Shown: positions 28,001 through 37,423, numbered from the stretch's first letter. The stretch: DNA of 64,000 nucleotides from Pelagerythrobacter rhizovicinus (GCF_004135625.1 NZ_SDPV01000002.1:868001-932000), one strand, 5' to 3'. Notes: a model not told the origin generated them from the letters alone. Translations and numbers: made by a program.

Positions 28001-28993
28001 CTAGATCAGTCCCGCGAGCGGGCTGCTCGGATCGGCGTACTTGCGTGTCGCCATGCGGCCCGCGAGATAGGCGTCGCGTCCCGCTTCGACCGCGGATTTC
28101 ATCGCGCGGGCCATGCGAATCGGGTCCTTCGCTTCGGCAATGGCAGTGTTCATCAATACGCCGTCGCAGCCGAGCTCCATCGCGACCGCAGCGTCGCTCG
28201 CGGTGCCGACCCCCGCGTCGACCAGCACCGGCACGTTCGCACCCTCCACGATCAGGCGGATCGTCACGCGGTTCTGAATGCCGAGGCCCGAGCCGATCGG
28301 TGCGCCGAGCGGCATGACCGCGACCGCGCCCGCATCCTCGAGCTGCTTGGCCGCGATCGGGTCGTCGACGCAGTAGACCATCGGCAGGAACCCTTCGCTC
28401 GCGAGCGTCTCGGTCGCGCGTAGAGTTTCCCGCATGTCGGGATAGAGCGTACGCGCCTCGCCCAGCACTTCCAGCTTGACCAGATCCCAGCCGCCCGCCT
28501 CGCGCGCCAGGCGCAGGGTGCGGATCGCTTCCTCTGCGGTGAAACAGCCCGCGGTGTTGGGCAGATAGGTGACTTTCTTCGGGTCGATAAAGTCGGTCAG
28601 CATCGGCGCCTTGGGGTCGCTGACGTTCACCCGGCGCACCGCGACCGTGACGATCTCCGCGCCAGAAGCTTCCAGTGCGGCCGCGTTCTGCGCGAAGTCC
28701 TTGTACTTGCCGGTGCCGACGATCAGCCGCGAGCGGAACGTGCGCCCGGCAACCGTCCAGGTGTCGTCGCTGCCCGCCGCATGGTCGCCGCCGCCGACGA
28801 AGTGCACGATCTCGAGCACGTCGCCATCGGCCAGCGCCGCCTGCGCGAGCGTCGAGCGCGGGACGATCTCGCCGTTTCGTTCGACCGCCACTTTCTCCGG
28901 CACGAGTTCGAGCTCGCGCACCAGCGCAGCGATGGTCGGGGCGGAGGTGCGGCGCGTCTCGCCGTTGACGGTCAGGCTGAGGGGGGCTGTCAT
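28001..28993 (-). CDS. thiG: ThiS-ThiG fusion (sulfur carrier plus thiazole synthase)
   Basis: The 330-residue protein joins two thiamine-pathway parts. Residues 1-69 are a ThiS ubiquitin-like sulfur carrier ([20 protein letters not shown] to [11 protein letters not shown]), and about 78-330 are ThiG, with Lys173 in [10 protein letters not shown] as the Schiff-base lysine and the barrel motif [20 protein letters not shown]. ThiG makes the thiazole phosphate from deoxyxylulose 5-phosphate (the DXS product), dehydroglycine or glycine imine, and sulfur carried by ThiS. In a free ThiS the Gly-Gly would be the C-terminus; here it is internal at 67-69. The start at 28993 fits both domains. Confidence 0.9.
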   Translation of the reverse strand: MTAPLSLTVNGETRRTSAPTIAALVRELELVPEKVAVERNGEIVPRSTLAQAALADGDVLEIVHFVGGGDHAAGSDDTWTVAGRTFRSRLIVGTGKYKDFAQNAAALEASGAEIVTVAVRRVNVSDPKAPMLTDFIDPKKVTYLPNTAGCFTAEEAIRTLRLAREAGGWDLVKLEVLGEARTLYPDMRETLRATETLASEGFLPMVYCVDDPIAAKQLEDAGAVAVMPLGAPIGSGLGIQNRVTIRLIVEGANVPVLVDAGVGTASDAAVAMELGCDGVLMNTAIAEAKDPIRMARAMKSAVEAGRDAYLAGRMATRKYADPSSPLAGLI

Positions 28994-29010
28994 GCCCCGC
29001 CAGATAGCGC

Positions 29011-29382
29011 TCAATGCGCGTGGCGCAAGTTGAGGAAGTGGCCGATCGAAACGAGCGAGACACCGATCACCGTCAGCACGACCTCGCCCGCGCCGTGCGG
29101 CATAGCCAGCGCACCGCCCATGAAAGTAAGGCCGGTCATCGCCGTCACGAACGGCGCGGCACGGCGGTGCGTCAGCGCGCCCCAGCCGATCGCCACCGCC
29201 GCGATCACCAGCGCGACCGCAAGCCCGATGCGGTGAATCGCCGGCGCGAGGAGAAACTCGCCGCCGATGCCCAGCGCCGACACGATGACGATCGAAGCCA
29301 GGCAATGCAGCACGCATAGCCCGGAAAGAACGACGCCGGCGCGGTCGAGCCGCGTGCGAATCGGAGAAAGCAGGTTACTCAT
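29011..29382 (-). CDS. MerC-domain membrane protein
   Basis: The 123-residue product has four membrane helices and the MerC-type motif [10 protein letters not shown] with two cysteines in the first helix, followed by further hydrophobic segments. MerC proteins transport mercuric ions, but this subgroup is widespread without mer operons and may move other metals. No merA, merR or merP is adjacent. It lies 17 bases upstream of thiSG on the same strand, so the two may be co-transcribed. A near-palindrome TGACACTGTATCA at 29401-29413 sits in the divergent promoter region shared with ctaA. Confidence 0.75.
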   Translation of the reverse strand: MSNLLSPIRTRLDRAGVVLSGLCVLHCLASIVIVSALGIGGEFLLAPAIHRIGLAVALVIAAVAIGWGALTHRRAAPFVTAMTGLTFMGGALAMPHGAGEVVLTVIGVSLVSIGHFLNLRHAH

Positions 29383-29486
29383 TGGCGAGGCCCATTTATG
29401 TGACACTGTATCATTGCGCAAGCGCCAATTCGCTGAACGGGTAAAGTTCTTGCGATTCGCAGAGCGGCGACGCATCAGGCGGGCCC

Positions 29487-30548
29487 ATGGTCTTCACCAC
29501 GCACTTCGGCGGGAGCACAGCCGTGCTGACGCCCGCTACCGCCCGCCCCGCCGCCCTTGCCCGCTGGCTCTGGATCGTCGCCTGGCTGGTTGTCGCGATG
29601 GTCGTGGTCGGCGGTATCACCCGCCTCACCGAATCGGGCCTGTCGATCACGGAATGGAAACCGGTCACGGGAGCGATCCCTCCCCTCAGCGAAGCGCAGT
29701 GGCGGGCGGAGTTCGAAGCATATCAGCAGATCGGCGAGTACCGGCAGATCACCGGCCCCGCCGGAATGACGCTCGCGGATTACAAGTTCATCTATTTCTG
29801 GGAATGGGCGCATCGCCTGCTCGGCCGCCTGATCGGACTTGCCTTCGCCCTGCCGCTCGCCTGGTACTGGGTTCGCGGCGCGATCCCCAAAGGCTACAAG
29901 CCCCGCCTGCTCGCGCTGCTCGCGCTGGGAGGTCTGCAAGGGGCGTTCGGCTGGTTCATGGTTCGCTCGGGTCTGTCGGGCGAGGTGACCGACGTCAGCC
30001 ATTTCTGGCTGTCGATACATCTGCTCACCGCGCTGTTCACTCTCGGCGGCCTGGTGTGGACGGCGCTCGACCTCGACCGCCTGGCGAAGATCCCTGGCGC
30101 ACGTCCGGCGCGACTCGGCGGGTTTGCGCTGGTCGCCGCGCTCGTCCTGTTCGTCCAGCTCCTGCTCGGCGCCTGGGTCGCCGGCCTCAATGCGGGGCTG
30201 GCGTCCGATACCTGGCCGCTGATGCAGGGGCGCTTCGTGCCCGAGTTCGACGCTTCGCGCGGCCTGTTCTGGGCCGTGACGCACGATCCGTTCCTGATCC
30301 ACTTTCTCCACCGCTGGTGGGCCTGGGCCGCGGTAGCGGCGCTGATCGTTCTCGCGCGCAGAGTCCGCCCGCTCGAGCGGCGTGCGTCGATCGCTATCCA
30401 TGCGGCCTTCGGCACGCAGATAATTCTCGGCATCGCAACCGTCTGGACGGGCGTGTCGCTATGGGTCGCGACCGCGCATCAGTTCGTCGGCGCACTGCTG
30501 GTGATGGCGACCGCATGGGGCGCCCATATCCTGGGGCGGCGGCCGTGA
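29487..30548 (+). CDS. ctaA: Heme A synthase (COX15/CtaA family)
   Basis: The 353-residue protein has eight membrane helices in two similar halves. The conserved motifs GGITRLTESGLSITEWKPVTG, FIYFWEWAHRLLGRLIG (heme-ligand histidine), HFWLSIHLLTALF and FLHRWWAW are all present. It oxidises heme O to heme A for the aa3-type cytochrome c oxidase in the inner membrane. The stop overlaps the cutA start (GTGA). CutA, an uncharacterised gene and then rplM-rpsI follow on the same strand; the ctaA-rplM neighbourhood is common in related alphaproteobacteria. Confidence 0.93.
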   Translation: MVFTTHFGGSTAVLTPATARPAALARWLWIVAWLVVAMVVVGGITRLTESGLSITEWKPVTGAIPPLSEAQWRAEFEAYQQIGEYRQITGPAGMTLADYKFIYFWEWAHRLLGRLIGLAFALPLAWYWVRGAIPKGYKPRLLALLALGGLQGAFGWFMVRSGLSGEVTDVSHFWLSIHLLTALFTLGGLVWTALDLDRLAKIPGARPARLGGFALVAALVLFVQLLLGAWVAGLNAGLASDTWPLMQGRFVPEFDASRGLFWAVTHDPFLIHFLHRWWAWAAVAALIVLARRVRPLERRASIAIHAAFGTQIILGIATVWTGVSLWVATAHQFVGALLVMATAWGAHILGRRP

Positions 30549-30865
30549 GCGCACTCGTCTGGTGCCCTTGCCCGGACCAGGAAACCGCCACGTCGCTCGC
30601 TCGCACGCTCGTCGAAGAGAAGCTCGCCGCCTGTGGCAATGTGATCGGCCCTATCCATTCGGTCTTCTGCTGGCGCGGCGAAATCAGCGAAGCCGGCGAG
30701 GTCGGACTTCTGCTGAAGACCGACGCCGCCCTGCTGCAGCAGGCGGTCGCGCGGCTCGAGGATGTGCATCCATACGATGAACCCGCCGTGCTCGGCTGGC
30801 AGTGCGACGCCGCGGGCGAGGCAACGGCGGCCTGGCTCGGCGCCCTAGCCGGGATGCGCGGGTGA
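30545..30865 (+). CDS. cutA: CutA1-like divalent-cation tolerance protein
   Basis: The 106-residue product has the CutA1 signatures: TLVEEKLAACGNVIGPIHS, a W-R-G turn (FCWRGEI) and EVGLLLKTD, then HPYDEPAVLGW. CutA1 forms trimers and is linked to copper and other divalent-metal tolerance, though its mechanism is unsettled. The start codon is GTG and overlaps the ctaA stop by 4 bases, so it would escape an ATG-only search. The stop in turn overlaps the likely GTG start of the next gene. Confidence 0.9.
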   Translation: MSALVWCPCPDQETATSLARTLVEEKLAACGNVIGPIHSVFCWRGEISEAGEVGLLLKTDAALLQQAVARLEDVHPYDEPAVLGWQCDAAGEATAAWLGALAGMRG

Positions 30866-31590
30866 CCGCGATGCTCCGCCGGCGGCGGGCGCTTGCGGTT
30901 CTGGGAATCGCCATCGGTTCCGCTTTCGCCGGAACACCGGCCTGCGTCCGGACTGCCGCAGCCACCGGGTTCCGAGCACCGGACGAGCCCATGCGGCTCA
31001 CGCGGGTGCTCGAGCGTGAACTCGGCGACGGCGCCAGGATCACGGTCACGCGCACCTGGCAGGTGCGGTTCGTTGCCCGCAAGTCGGGATATCTGGTCGA
31101 GGGCGAACAGGTGGCGGTTGAGGTCGACGCGCCGCCGCGTCTCGCCCCACTGGCGGACGTCGAACGGAAGAACCGGCAGGCCGGGCCTTTTCCCCTTGTG
31201 CTGGATAACGCCGGGCTGATCGTGAGTGATGGCGCCACAGGCGTGGCGCCGATCCCGGGCTTGGAAGAGGCGGCACGAGAGTATCTGCAAGGGGCCCCCG
31301 CGGAACGGCGCGCGGAGGCGATGCAGTACGTCCTCGCCATTCAGCAGGCGGGCGCCGCGATGGCAAGCCGCTGGCCGGAGGACCTGTTCTATCCGGTCGC
31401 CACACCCCGCACCGAGGAGCGTGCGCTGCCGCTGCCAGACGGCGGCACCGGCACGATCAGCGTCAGCTTTGGAGGCGCGCTCTCTGCCGACGGAGACCGT
31501 CTCGACATGGCGCAGCGGCGGATCGTGACGATCGCCGGCGGCAGTACACGGGTTTCGCGGGAAATCTGGCGGCTCGAACCTCTCCAGTAG
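30862..31590 (+). CDS. Hypothetical secreted protein
   Basis: The product (242 residues from GTG 30862, or 239 from ATG 30871) has a basic N-terminus and a hydrophobic stretch ending GTPACVRTAAA that may be a signal peptide. The mature part contains ITVTRTWQVRFVARKSGYLVEGEQVAVEVDAPP and a late beta-rich segment with TISVSFGGALSADGDR. I do not recognise a family. The GTG at 30862 overlaps the cutA stop (GTGA), which favours it as start and implies coupled translation. It is probably periplasmic and is followed by the rplM promoter region. Confidence 0.65.
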   Translation: MTAMLRRRRALAVLGIAIGSAFAGTPACVRTAAATGFRAPDEPMRLTRVLERELGDGARITVTRTWQVRFVARKSGYLVEGEQVAVEVDAPPRLAPLADVERKNRQAGPFPLVLDNAGLIVSDGATGVAPIPGLEEAAREYLQGAPAERRAEAMQYVLAIQQAGAAMASRWPEDLFYPVATPRTEERALPLPDGGTGTISVSFGGALSADGDRLDMAQRRIVTIAGGSTRVSREIWRLEPLQ

Positions 31591-31632
31591 GCCGCGGTAT
31601 TATTTTACCTCCATCGGAGCCCCCGGATTTGC

Positions 31633-31662
31633 TTGACTTTCGGGCGGTCCGACGACAAATGC
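31633..31662 (+). promoter_or_regulatory. Candidate promoter of rplM-rpsI
   Basis: TTGACT at 31633-31638 matches the -35 consensus in five of six bases. A 17-base spacer leads to the weaker CAAATG near 31656. The position, 60-90 bases before rplM, fits a ribosomal-protein promoter; assignment of the -10 is uncertain. Confidence 0.4.
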
Positions 31663-31678
31663 GCCGCTCCCGCGCCCG

Positions 31679-31703
31679 CTCTCATGTGGATTCGCGGTGA
31701 GAG
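31679..31703 (+). promoter_or_regulatory. Leader hairpin before rplM
   Basis: CTCTCA and TGAGAG pair perfectly around a 13-base loop in the rplM leader, ending 22 bases before the ATG. The L13-S9 operon is autoregulated by L13 in other bacteria, so this could be a binding site, but no direct similarity to a known L13 leader is claimed. Confidence 0.35.
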
Positions 31704-31725
31704 ACATTTCGAAGGAATTGAAGCC

Positions 31726-32205
31726 ATGAAGGCGCTCCACAAGAGCACCCGGTCGATCAAGCCGGCCGAGGTCGAGAAGAAATGGCACCTGATCGATGCC
31801 GAGGGCCTGGTCGTCGGCCGCCTCGCCGCGATCGTCGCCAATATCCTGCGCGGCAAGCACAAGCCGAGCTATACTCCGCATGTCGACTGCGGCGATCACG
31901 TGATCGTGATCAACGCCGACAAGGTGCGGTTCACCGGTAACAAGCTGGGCGACAAGAAGTACTACAAGCACACCGGCTATGCCGGCGGGATCAAGGAAAC
32001 GACCCCGGCCAAGGTGCTCGAAGGCCGCTTCCCCGAGCGTGTGCTCGAAAAGGCTGTCGAGCGCATGATTCCGCGCGGCCCCCTTGGCCGTCAGCAGATG
32101 AAGGCGCTGCACCTCTATGCCGGCACCGAGCACCCGCACGACGGGCAGCAGCCCGAAGTGCTCGACGTCGCCTCCATGAACCGCAAGAACAAGGTTACCG
32201 CCTGA
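31726..32205 (+). CDS. rplM: 50S ribosomal protein L13
   Basis: The 159-residue protein starts [20 protein letters not shown] and contains the L13 signatures [37 protein letters not shown] and [14 protein letters not shown]. It is an early-assembly component of the large ribosomal subunit. The start is chosen with GAAGGAA upstream. The stop overlaps the rpsI start by one base (TGATG), so L13 and S9 are translationally coupled as in most bacteria. Confidence 0.98.
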   Translation: MKALHKSTRSIKPAEVEKKWHLIDAEGLVVGRLAAIVANILRGKHKPSYTPHVDCGDHVIVINADKVRFTGNKLGDKKYYKHTGYAGGIKETTPAKVLEGRFPERVLEKAVERMIPRGPLGRQQMKALHLYAGTEHPHDGQQPEVLDVASMNRKNKVTA

Positions 32206-32720
32206 TGGCTGACGAGAAGAACACCGTGTCCGACCTGTCGGACCTGAAGAACATCGCCGGCGACGCCCCTGAAAGCGATGCGGCGACTGTCGCCGAAAGC
32301 ACCGCGCCGCTGCGCGAGCAGGAGCTCGATCAGCAAGGCCGCGCCTACGCCACCGGCCGCCGCAAGGACGCCGTGGCCCGCGTGTGGATCAAGCCGGGCA
32401 AGGGCACGATCACCATCAACGGCCGCGACCAGGAAACCTACTTCGCACGGCCGACGCTGCGCCTGATCATCAACCAGCCCTTCGCGATCACCGATCGCGC
32501 GGACCAGTTCGACGTCGTCGCGACGGTCAAGGGCGGCGGACTTTCGGGCCAGGCGGGCGCCGTGAAGCACGGCATCTCACAGGCGCTCGCAAAGTATGAG
32601 CCGGCGCTGCGCTCCACGGTCAAGGCCGCCGGCTTCCTCACCCGCGACAGCCGCGTGGTCGAGCGCAAGAAGTACGGCCGCGCCAAGGCTCGCCGCAGCT
32701 TCCAGTTCTCGAAGCGCTAA
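32205..32720 (+). CDS. rpsI: 30S ribosomal protein S9
   Basis: The 171-residue product has an N-terminal acidic extension of about 45 residues, seen in some alphaproteobacteria, followed by the S9 core: [42 protein letters not shown] and the C-terminal [24 protein letters not shown] region, whose tail contacts tRNA in the P site. It is followed by a strong terminator that closes the operon. Confidence 0.98.
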   Translation: MADEKNTVSDLSDLKNIAGDAPESDAATVAESTAPLREQELDQQGRAYATGRRKDAVARVWIKPGKGTITINGRDQETYFARPTLRLIINQPFAITDRADQFDVVATVKGGGLSGQAGAVKHGISQALAKYEPALRSTVKAAGFLTRDSRVVERKKYGRAKARRSFQFSKR

Positions 32721-32745
32721 CGCCTTCCTGAACGCAGACAAACGG

Positions 32746-32776
32746 AAGGGCGGTCCCGCGAGGGGCCGCCCTTTTT
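32746..32776 (+). terminator. Rho-independent terminator of rplM-rpsI
   Basis: A 12-bp stem (AAGGGCGGTCCC with GGGGCCGCCCTT, one G-T pair) closes a GCGA loop and is followed by TTT. It ends about 75 bases before the antiporter gene and marks the end of the ribosomal-protein operon. Confidence 0.88.
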
Positions 32777-32851
32777 GTATCCGATCGGCACCTTTGGATT
32801 GACCGGCCTTCGCTCCTGCAAGAGTGTCGGAAGGCAAGCCGAGGAGACTGC

Positions 32852-34516
32852 ATGCCGCATCACGCGCCGCTCATGGGCACGATCGTCGCAGGTTTCGTCG
32901 TCGCGTTCCTGATGGGGGCGCTGGCGCACAAGCTGCGCGTCTCTCCGGTGGCGGGGTATCTCCTCGCAGGTGTGATCGTCGGCCCCTTCACACCCGGCTT
33001 TGTCGCCGACATCGCGCTGGCCAACGAGCTGGCGGAGCTCGGCGTAATGCTGCTGATGTTCGGGGTCGGGCTGCACTTCTCGCTCCGCGACCTGCTCTCC
33101 GTGAAGAACATCGCCGTGCCCGGCGCGGTGATTCAGATCGCAGTGGCGACCGCACTCGGGCTTGGGCTCGCGCTCTACCTCGGCTGGTCGGTCGCGGCGG
33201 GGCTGGTCTTCGGCCTCGCGCTGTCGGTTGCGAGCACCGTCGTGCTGCTGCGCGCACTCCAGGCCCGGAACCTGGTCGAGACCGATCGCGGACGGATCGC
33301 GGTCGGCTGGCTGATCGTCGAGGACCTGGCGATGATCCTCGCGCTGGTCCTGCTCCCCGCCATGGCCGGCATGTTCGAAGGGGAGCCGGGCGAAGGCGCA
33401 AGCGGCAGCGGCCTGCTGACTGCCCTTGCACTTACCGTGCTCAAGGTTGGCGGCTTCCTCGCCTTCATGCTGATCGTGGCCCGGCGGGTCATCCCGGCGG
33501 CGCTGCATTGGACCGCGCACACCGGATCGCGCGAACTCTTCCGCCTGGCCGTGCTGTCGATCGCGCTGGGCGTCGCGCTGGGCGCGGCCTATGTGTTCGA
33601 CGTCTCCTTCGCACTCGGCGCCTTCTTCGCCGGCATGATCCTGGGCGAGACGCAGTTGAGCCGTCGCGCCGCGGAAGAGACTCTGCCCCTGCGCGACGCA
33701 TTCGCGGTACTGTTCTTCGTCTCGGTCGGCATGCTGTTCGACCCCTCGGTGATGGTGGAGCAGCCCGGGCCGGTTGTCGCCACGGTCGCTATCATCGTGA
33801 TCGGAAAATCACTCGCTGCCTATGGCATCGTGCGGGCGTTCGGGCACGACAACAACATTGCGTTGACCGTTGCAGGAAGCCTCGCCCAGATCGGCGAGTT
33901 CTCATTCATCCTGGCGGGCTTGGGAATGCAGCTCGGCATCCTGCCGCCGGAAGGCCGCGACCTGATTCTCGCCGGCGCGATCTTCTCGATTCTCTTCAAT
34001 CCGCTGATCTTCACACTTGTCGCGGGGCGTCTCGGCGAGGTGAAGCGGCGCGAAGAGGCGGACGCGCGGGAGCGCGAGGACGCCCGCCAGCGCGAACGGC
34101 GCGAGCACGTGATCCTCGTCGGGCACGGCCGCGTCGGGAGACTGATTGCGGAAGGCGCCGCGCACCGCGGCCGGGCGCTGGTCGTCATCGAAGAGCAGGT
34201 AGACTTCGCGCGTGCGGCGGAGGCGGCCGGGCGAGAGGTCGTGATCGGCAACGCGACCAATCCGCACGTCCTCGACGAGGCGGGCATCCAGCAGGCGTCC
34301 AAGCTGATCATCGCGATTCCCGAGGGCTTCGAGGGCGGAGCGATCGCCGCGCACGCGCGGCGTCTGAATCCCGGGGTCGTCATCTTCGCGCGCGCCCATT
34401 CGGACGAGGAGGTCGACTATCTCCAACGGCTCGGCGTCGACCACGTGATCATGGGTGAGCGTGAGATCGCACGCGCCATTCTCGGCCTCGCCGCAACCAG
34501 CCGCCCGGCCGCCTGA
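32852..34516 (+). CDS. Cation:proton antiporter, YbaL/KefB-like
   Basis: The 554-residue protein has an N-terminal Na+/H+ exchanger (CPA2) domain of about 12 helices, including GVGLHFSLRDLL, SVASTVVLLRAL and ASTV-type cores, and a C-terminal RCK_N domain from about residue 415, with the nucleotide-binding GHGRVGR at 424-430 and VIGNATNPHVLDEAGI. It resembles YbaL and RosB: potassium or sodium exchange with regulation by NAD(H). The RCK_C domain is absent. A highly charged Arg/Glu linker joins the two parts. It stands alone after the rplM-rpsI terminator. Confidence 0.9.
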   Translation: MPHHAPLMGTIVAGFVVAFLMGALAHKLRVSPVAGYLLAGVIVGPFTPGFVADIALANELAELGVMLLMFGVGLHFSLRDLLSVKNIAVPGAVIQIAVATALGLGLALYLGWSVAAGLVFGLALSVASTVVLLRALQARNLVETDRGRIAVGWLIVEDLAMILALVLLPAMAGMFEGEPGEGASGSGLLTALALTVLKVGGFLAFMLIVARRVIPAALHWTAHTGSRELFRLAVLSIALGVALGAAYVFDVSFALGAFFAGMILGETQLSRRAAEETLPLRDAFAVLFFVSVGMLFDPSVMVEQPGPVVATVAIIVIGKSLAAYGIVRAFGHDNNIALTVAGSLAQIGEFSFILAGLGMQLGILPPEGRDLILAGAIFSILFNPLIFTLVAGRLGEVKRREEADAREREDARQRERREHVILVGHGRVGRLIAEGAAHRGRALVVIEEQVDFARAAEAAGREVVIGNATNPHVLDEAGIQQASKLIIAIPEGFEGGAIAAHARRLNPGVVIFARAHSDEEVDYLQRLGVDHVIMGEREIARAILGLAATSRPAA

Positions 34517-34553
34517 CTCGAATCGGCCCCGGATTGTTCCGGCAATCATCGTT

Positions 34554-34571
34554 CCGTCATACGACTGCCAC
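34554..34571 (+). promoter_or_regulatory. Pho-box-like direct repeat upstream of the receptor/phytase operon
   Basis: CCGTCAT-ACGA-CTGCCAC is a 7-4-7 direct repeat that matches the PhoB box (CTGTCAT, 4 bases, CTGTCAT) at 11 of 14 informative positions. It lies 60 bases before the receptor start, on the coding strand, and the downstream genes encode phosphate-scavenging functions. Regulation by phosphate starvation is a good hypothesis, not proven. Confidence 0.5.
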
Positions 34572-34630
34572 GCGCGTGTAACGCGCGCACCCTAGCGGCC
34601 CCTCCAACACGGTTCAGGAGGGCAAGAGAA

Positions 34631-37423
34631 ATGTTCAGCCGCAAGTGCTATCTGCTTTCATCCGCCAGCATGGTACTGGCGGCCGCGATGGCAAGTCCGG
34701 CCTCGGCCGGCGACCTCGTCGGCGGCGTCTACGACGCGAGCGAGACGATCGCCCTGCAGGCCGCGCAAGTGCGGCTTATCGAACTGGATAGAGTCGCGAC
34801 GACCGAGCGAGACGGCAGCTTTGCCTTTCCCGACGTGCCGGCCGGTGAATACACCCTCGAAGTCAACTATGTCGGCGCGCCGAGCGTCCGCCAGACCGTG
34901 AGCGTTCCGGCAGACGGCTACGTCCGCACCGACGTGCTGATCGGCGGCGACGACGCGCGCGAGATCCTGGTCGTCGGCCAGAGCGCCAATCTCGCGAGCG
35001 CCCTGTCGCGCAAGCGCGGGAACGACGGCGTGAGCGACGTGCTGACGCGCGACGCGATCGGCCAGTTCCCCGACCAGAACGTCGCCGAGTCGCTGCGTCG
35101 CCTGCCTGGCGTCAACGTGCTCAACGACCAGGGCGAGGGCCGCTTTGTCTCGATTCGGGGACTCGATCCGGAGCTCAACGCAACCTCGCTCAACGGCGTG
35201 CGCCTGCCGGCCCCGGAATCGGACGTCCGCTCGGTCGCGCTCGACGTCATATCGAGCGACATCATCGAATCGATCGAGATCAAGAAGTCGCTGACACCCG
35301 ACATGGATGCGGACACGATCGGCGCCTCGATCGAAATCGAGACGACCAGCGCCTTCGACCGCAAGAAGGACCTGCTCACTGCCAAGATCGAGGGTAGCTA
35401 CAACGACTACGCCGACCACGTCTCGCCCAAGGGCAGCATCGATTTCGCCGCCAAGCTGAGCGACAACTTCGGCGTGTCCGGCGGCGCATCGTACTACAAG
35501 CGCAAGTTCGAGACCGACAACATCGAGGCCGACGGCTGGGACGACGACGACGGGCTGATCTACGCCGAGGAAGTCAACTACCGCGACTACGACGTGGAGC
35601 GGGAGCGGATCAGCGCCAATCTCAACTTCGACCTGCGGCTGAGCGACACGACCGAGCTCTACCTGCGCGGCCTCTACAGCCAGTTCGACGACCAGGAATA
35701 TCGCCGTGAGGTCTCGCTGAAGTTCGGCGAAGCGCCGAGCTCGGGCAGCGGAACGAGCGTCGAGTTCGACGACGCCGACGGCGAGATCGAGGTGCAGCGC
35801 TCGATCAAGGACCGTTTCGAGACGCAGCGCATCCGCTCGATCGTCCTCGGCGGCGAGACCGACACCGGTGACTGGAAGGCCAGCTATTCGGCGAGCTGGG
35901 CCAAGTCGACCGAGAACGAGGACGGCTCGGTCGATCCGGCCAATTTCGAGGCAGGCTTCGAGGAAAGCGGTCTGGCTGTCGGCGTCGACTATTCCGATCC
36001 GCGCAAGCCGCTCTATTCGGTCAGCGGGTCGAACGCCGCGGCCTTCTTCGATCCCCTCGAATATGAGCTCGACGACATCACCGTTACCGCTCTTTCCAAC
36101 TCGCAGGACGAAGAGTTCGCCGCCAAGTTCGACCTTGGCCGCGAGTTCGTCACCGACGGCGGCACGTTCACCGTGCAGGGCGGCGCCAAGGCGCGCTGGC
36201 GCGACAAGAGCTACAACCTAGAGGCGCGCTATTTCGAGAATGACGATCTGACGCTGGCTGACGTTCTCGGCGAGCAGACCTACCGCCTCACCGACATCTC
36301 GCCGGTCCCGAACTATCACGGCGCGCGTGACCTCCTGTTCGGCAATCCCGGCGATTTCACACTGGTCCCGCTCGACAGTGATTTCGATAGTGCAGTGGAG
36401 GACTATTCGGTCACTGAAGACATTCTTGCCGGCTACCTGCTCGGCCGCTGGGACAGCGCCACGCTGCGGGTGATCGGCGGCGTCCGCTACGAGCGGACCA
36501 AGAACGACATCACCGGCAACGAAGTCCTGCTGGTGGAAGACGAGGCCGTAACCGTCTCCCCGGTCACGTACGAGCGTGACTACGAGCACTGGCTGCCCAG
36601 CCTCACCATCCGTTACGAGCCGGTGCCCGACCTGGTGCTGCGCGCCGCCGGCTATCGCAGCTTGATGCGGCCCAAGCTGTCCAAGCTCGCCCCGCGCTTC
36701 GTCGTGGAGGAGAACGACGACGGTGAGCGCGAGGGCGAGTTCGGCAATCCCGACCTGCTGCCCTACGAGGCGTGGAACCTCGATGCTTCGGCCGAATGGT
36801 ACTTCTCCGGCAACGGGGCAATCACCGCGGCGGTGTTCTACAAGGACATCAAGAACTTCATCGTCGACACCGTGCGCGAGGACGATGTCTATCAGGGGAT
36901 CGAGTTCGACGAGGCGACGATTCCGATCAACGGCGAGAGCGCGGAAGTCTTCGGCGTCGAGCTTTCGGTCGCGCAGAAGTTCGACATGCTGCCGGCGCCG
37001 CTCGACGGGCTGCTGATGCAGGCGAACTATACCTATACCGACGCGACCGGGCTCGTCCCGAACGACGGCGATCCCATGGACCTGCGCGAGATCACGCTGC
37101 CAGCGACCTCGAAACACACGGCCAATGTCGCCCTGGGATACGAAAAGGGCCCCATCAGCTTGCGTCTCGCAGGCACCTATCGCGACTCCTATCTCGACGA
37201 GCTGGGCGACGACGCCCAGGAAGATCGCCTGGTCGACGACCACTTCCAGCTCGATCTCAGCGCTAAGTACCGCGTCAGCGACAACGTTCAGCTCTTCTAT
37301 GAATGGGTGAACATCAACAACGCCAAGTACTTCGCCTACAACACCTATGGCGGGCGCAGGAATCTCTACCAGTACGAAGAATACAGCTGGACCATGAAAT
37401 TCGGGGCGAGGGTGAACTTTTGA
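34631..37423 (+). CDS. TonB-dependent receptor with carboxypeptidase-regulatory N-terminal domain
   Basis: The 930-residue protein has a signal peptide (cleavage after ASA, about residue 26), a CarboxypepD_reg-like domain (about 27-105, GDLVGGVYDASETIALQAAQ), a TonB-box-like EILVVG (111-116), a plug domain (GQFPDQNVAESLRRLPGVNV, SIRGLDPELNATSLNGVRLP) and a 22-strand-type barrel ending in F. This receptor type imports organic substrates across the outer membrane by TonB-ExbBD energy. The stop overlaps the phytase start by one base, so it likely takes up phytate or its lower inositol phosphates. Ribosome binding is by GGAGGGCAAG upstream. Confidence 0.9.
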   Translation: MFSRKCYLLSSASMVLAAAMASPASAGDLVGGVYDASETIALQAAQVRLIELDRVATTERDGSFAFPDVPAGEYTLEVNYVGAPSVRQTVSVPADGYVRTDVLIGGDDAREILVVGQSANLASALSRKRGNDGVSDVLTRDAIGQFPDQNVAESLRRLPGVNVLNDQGEGRFVSIRGLDPELNATSLNGVRLPAPESDVRSVALDVISSDIIESIEIKKSLTPDMDADTIGASIEIETTSAFDRKKDLLTAKIEGSYNDYADHVSPKGSIDFAAKLSDNFGVSGGASYYKRKFETDNIEADGWDDDDGLIYAEEVNYRDYDVERERISANLNFDLRLSDTTELYLRGLYSQFDDQEYRREVSLKFGEAPSSGSGTSVEFDDADGEIEVQRSIKDRFETQRIRSIVLGGETDTGDWKASYSASWAKSTENEDGSVDPANFEAGFEESGLAVGVDYSDPRKPLYSVSGSNAAAFFDPLEYELDDITVTALSNSQDEEFAAKFDLGREFVTDGGTFTVQGGAKARWRDKSYNLEARYFENDDLTLADVLGEQTYRLTDISPVPNYHGARDLLFGNPGDFTLVPLDSDFDSAVEDYSVTEDILAGYLLGRWDSATLRVIGGVRYERTKNDITGNEVLLVEDEAVTVSPVTYERDYEHWLPSLTIRYEPVPDLVLRAAGYRSLMRPKLSKLAPRFVVEENDDGEREGEFGNPDLLPYEAWNLDASAEWYFSGNGAITAAVFYKDIKNFIVDTVREDDVYQGIEFDEATIPINGESAEVFGVELSVAQKFDMLPAPLDGLLMQANYTYTDATGLVPNDGDPMDLREITLPATSKHTANVALGYEKGPISLRLAGTYRDSYLDELGDDAQEDRLVDDHFQLDLSAKYRVSDNVQLFYEWVNINNAKYFAYNTYGGRRNLYQYEEYSWTMKFGARVNF

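Noticed and set aside
29383-29486. TPP riboswitch before the merC-thiSG genes
   Set aside because: The leader lacks the conserved CTGAGA and other thi-box elements, and it is too short on the minus strand.
34572-34590. GC hairpin GCGCG-TGTAA-CGCGC as terminator after the antiporter
   Set aside because: Short stem without a T tract and placed where the receptor promoter is expected.
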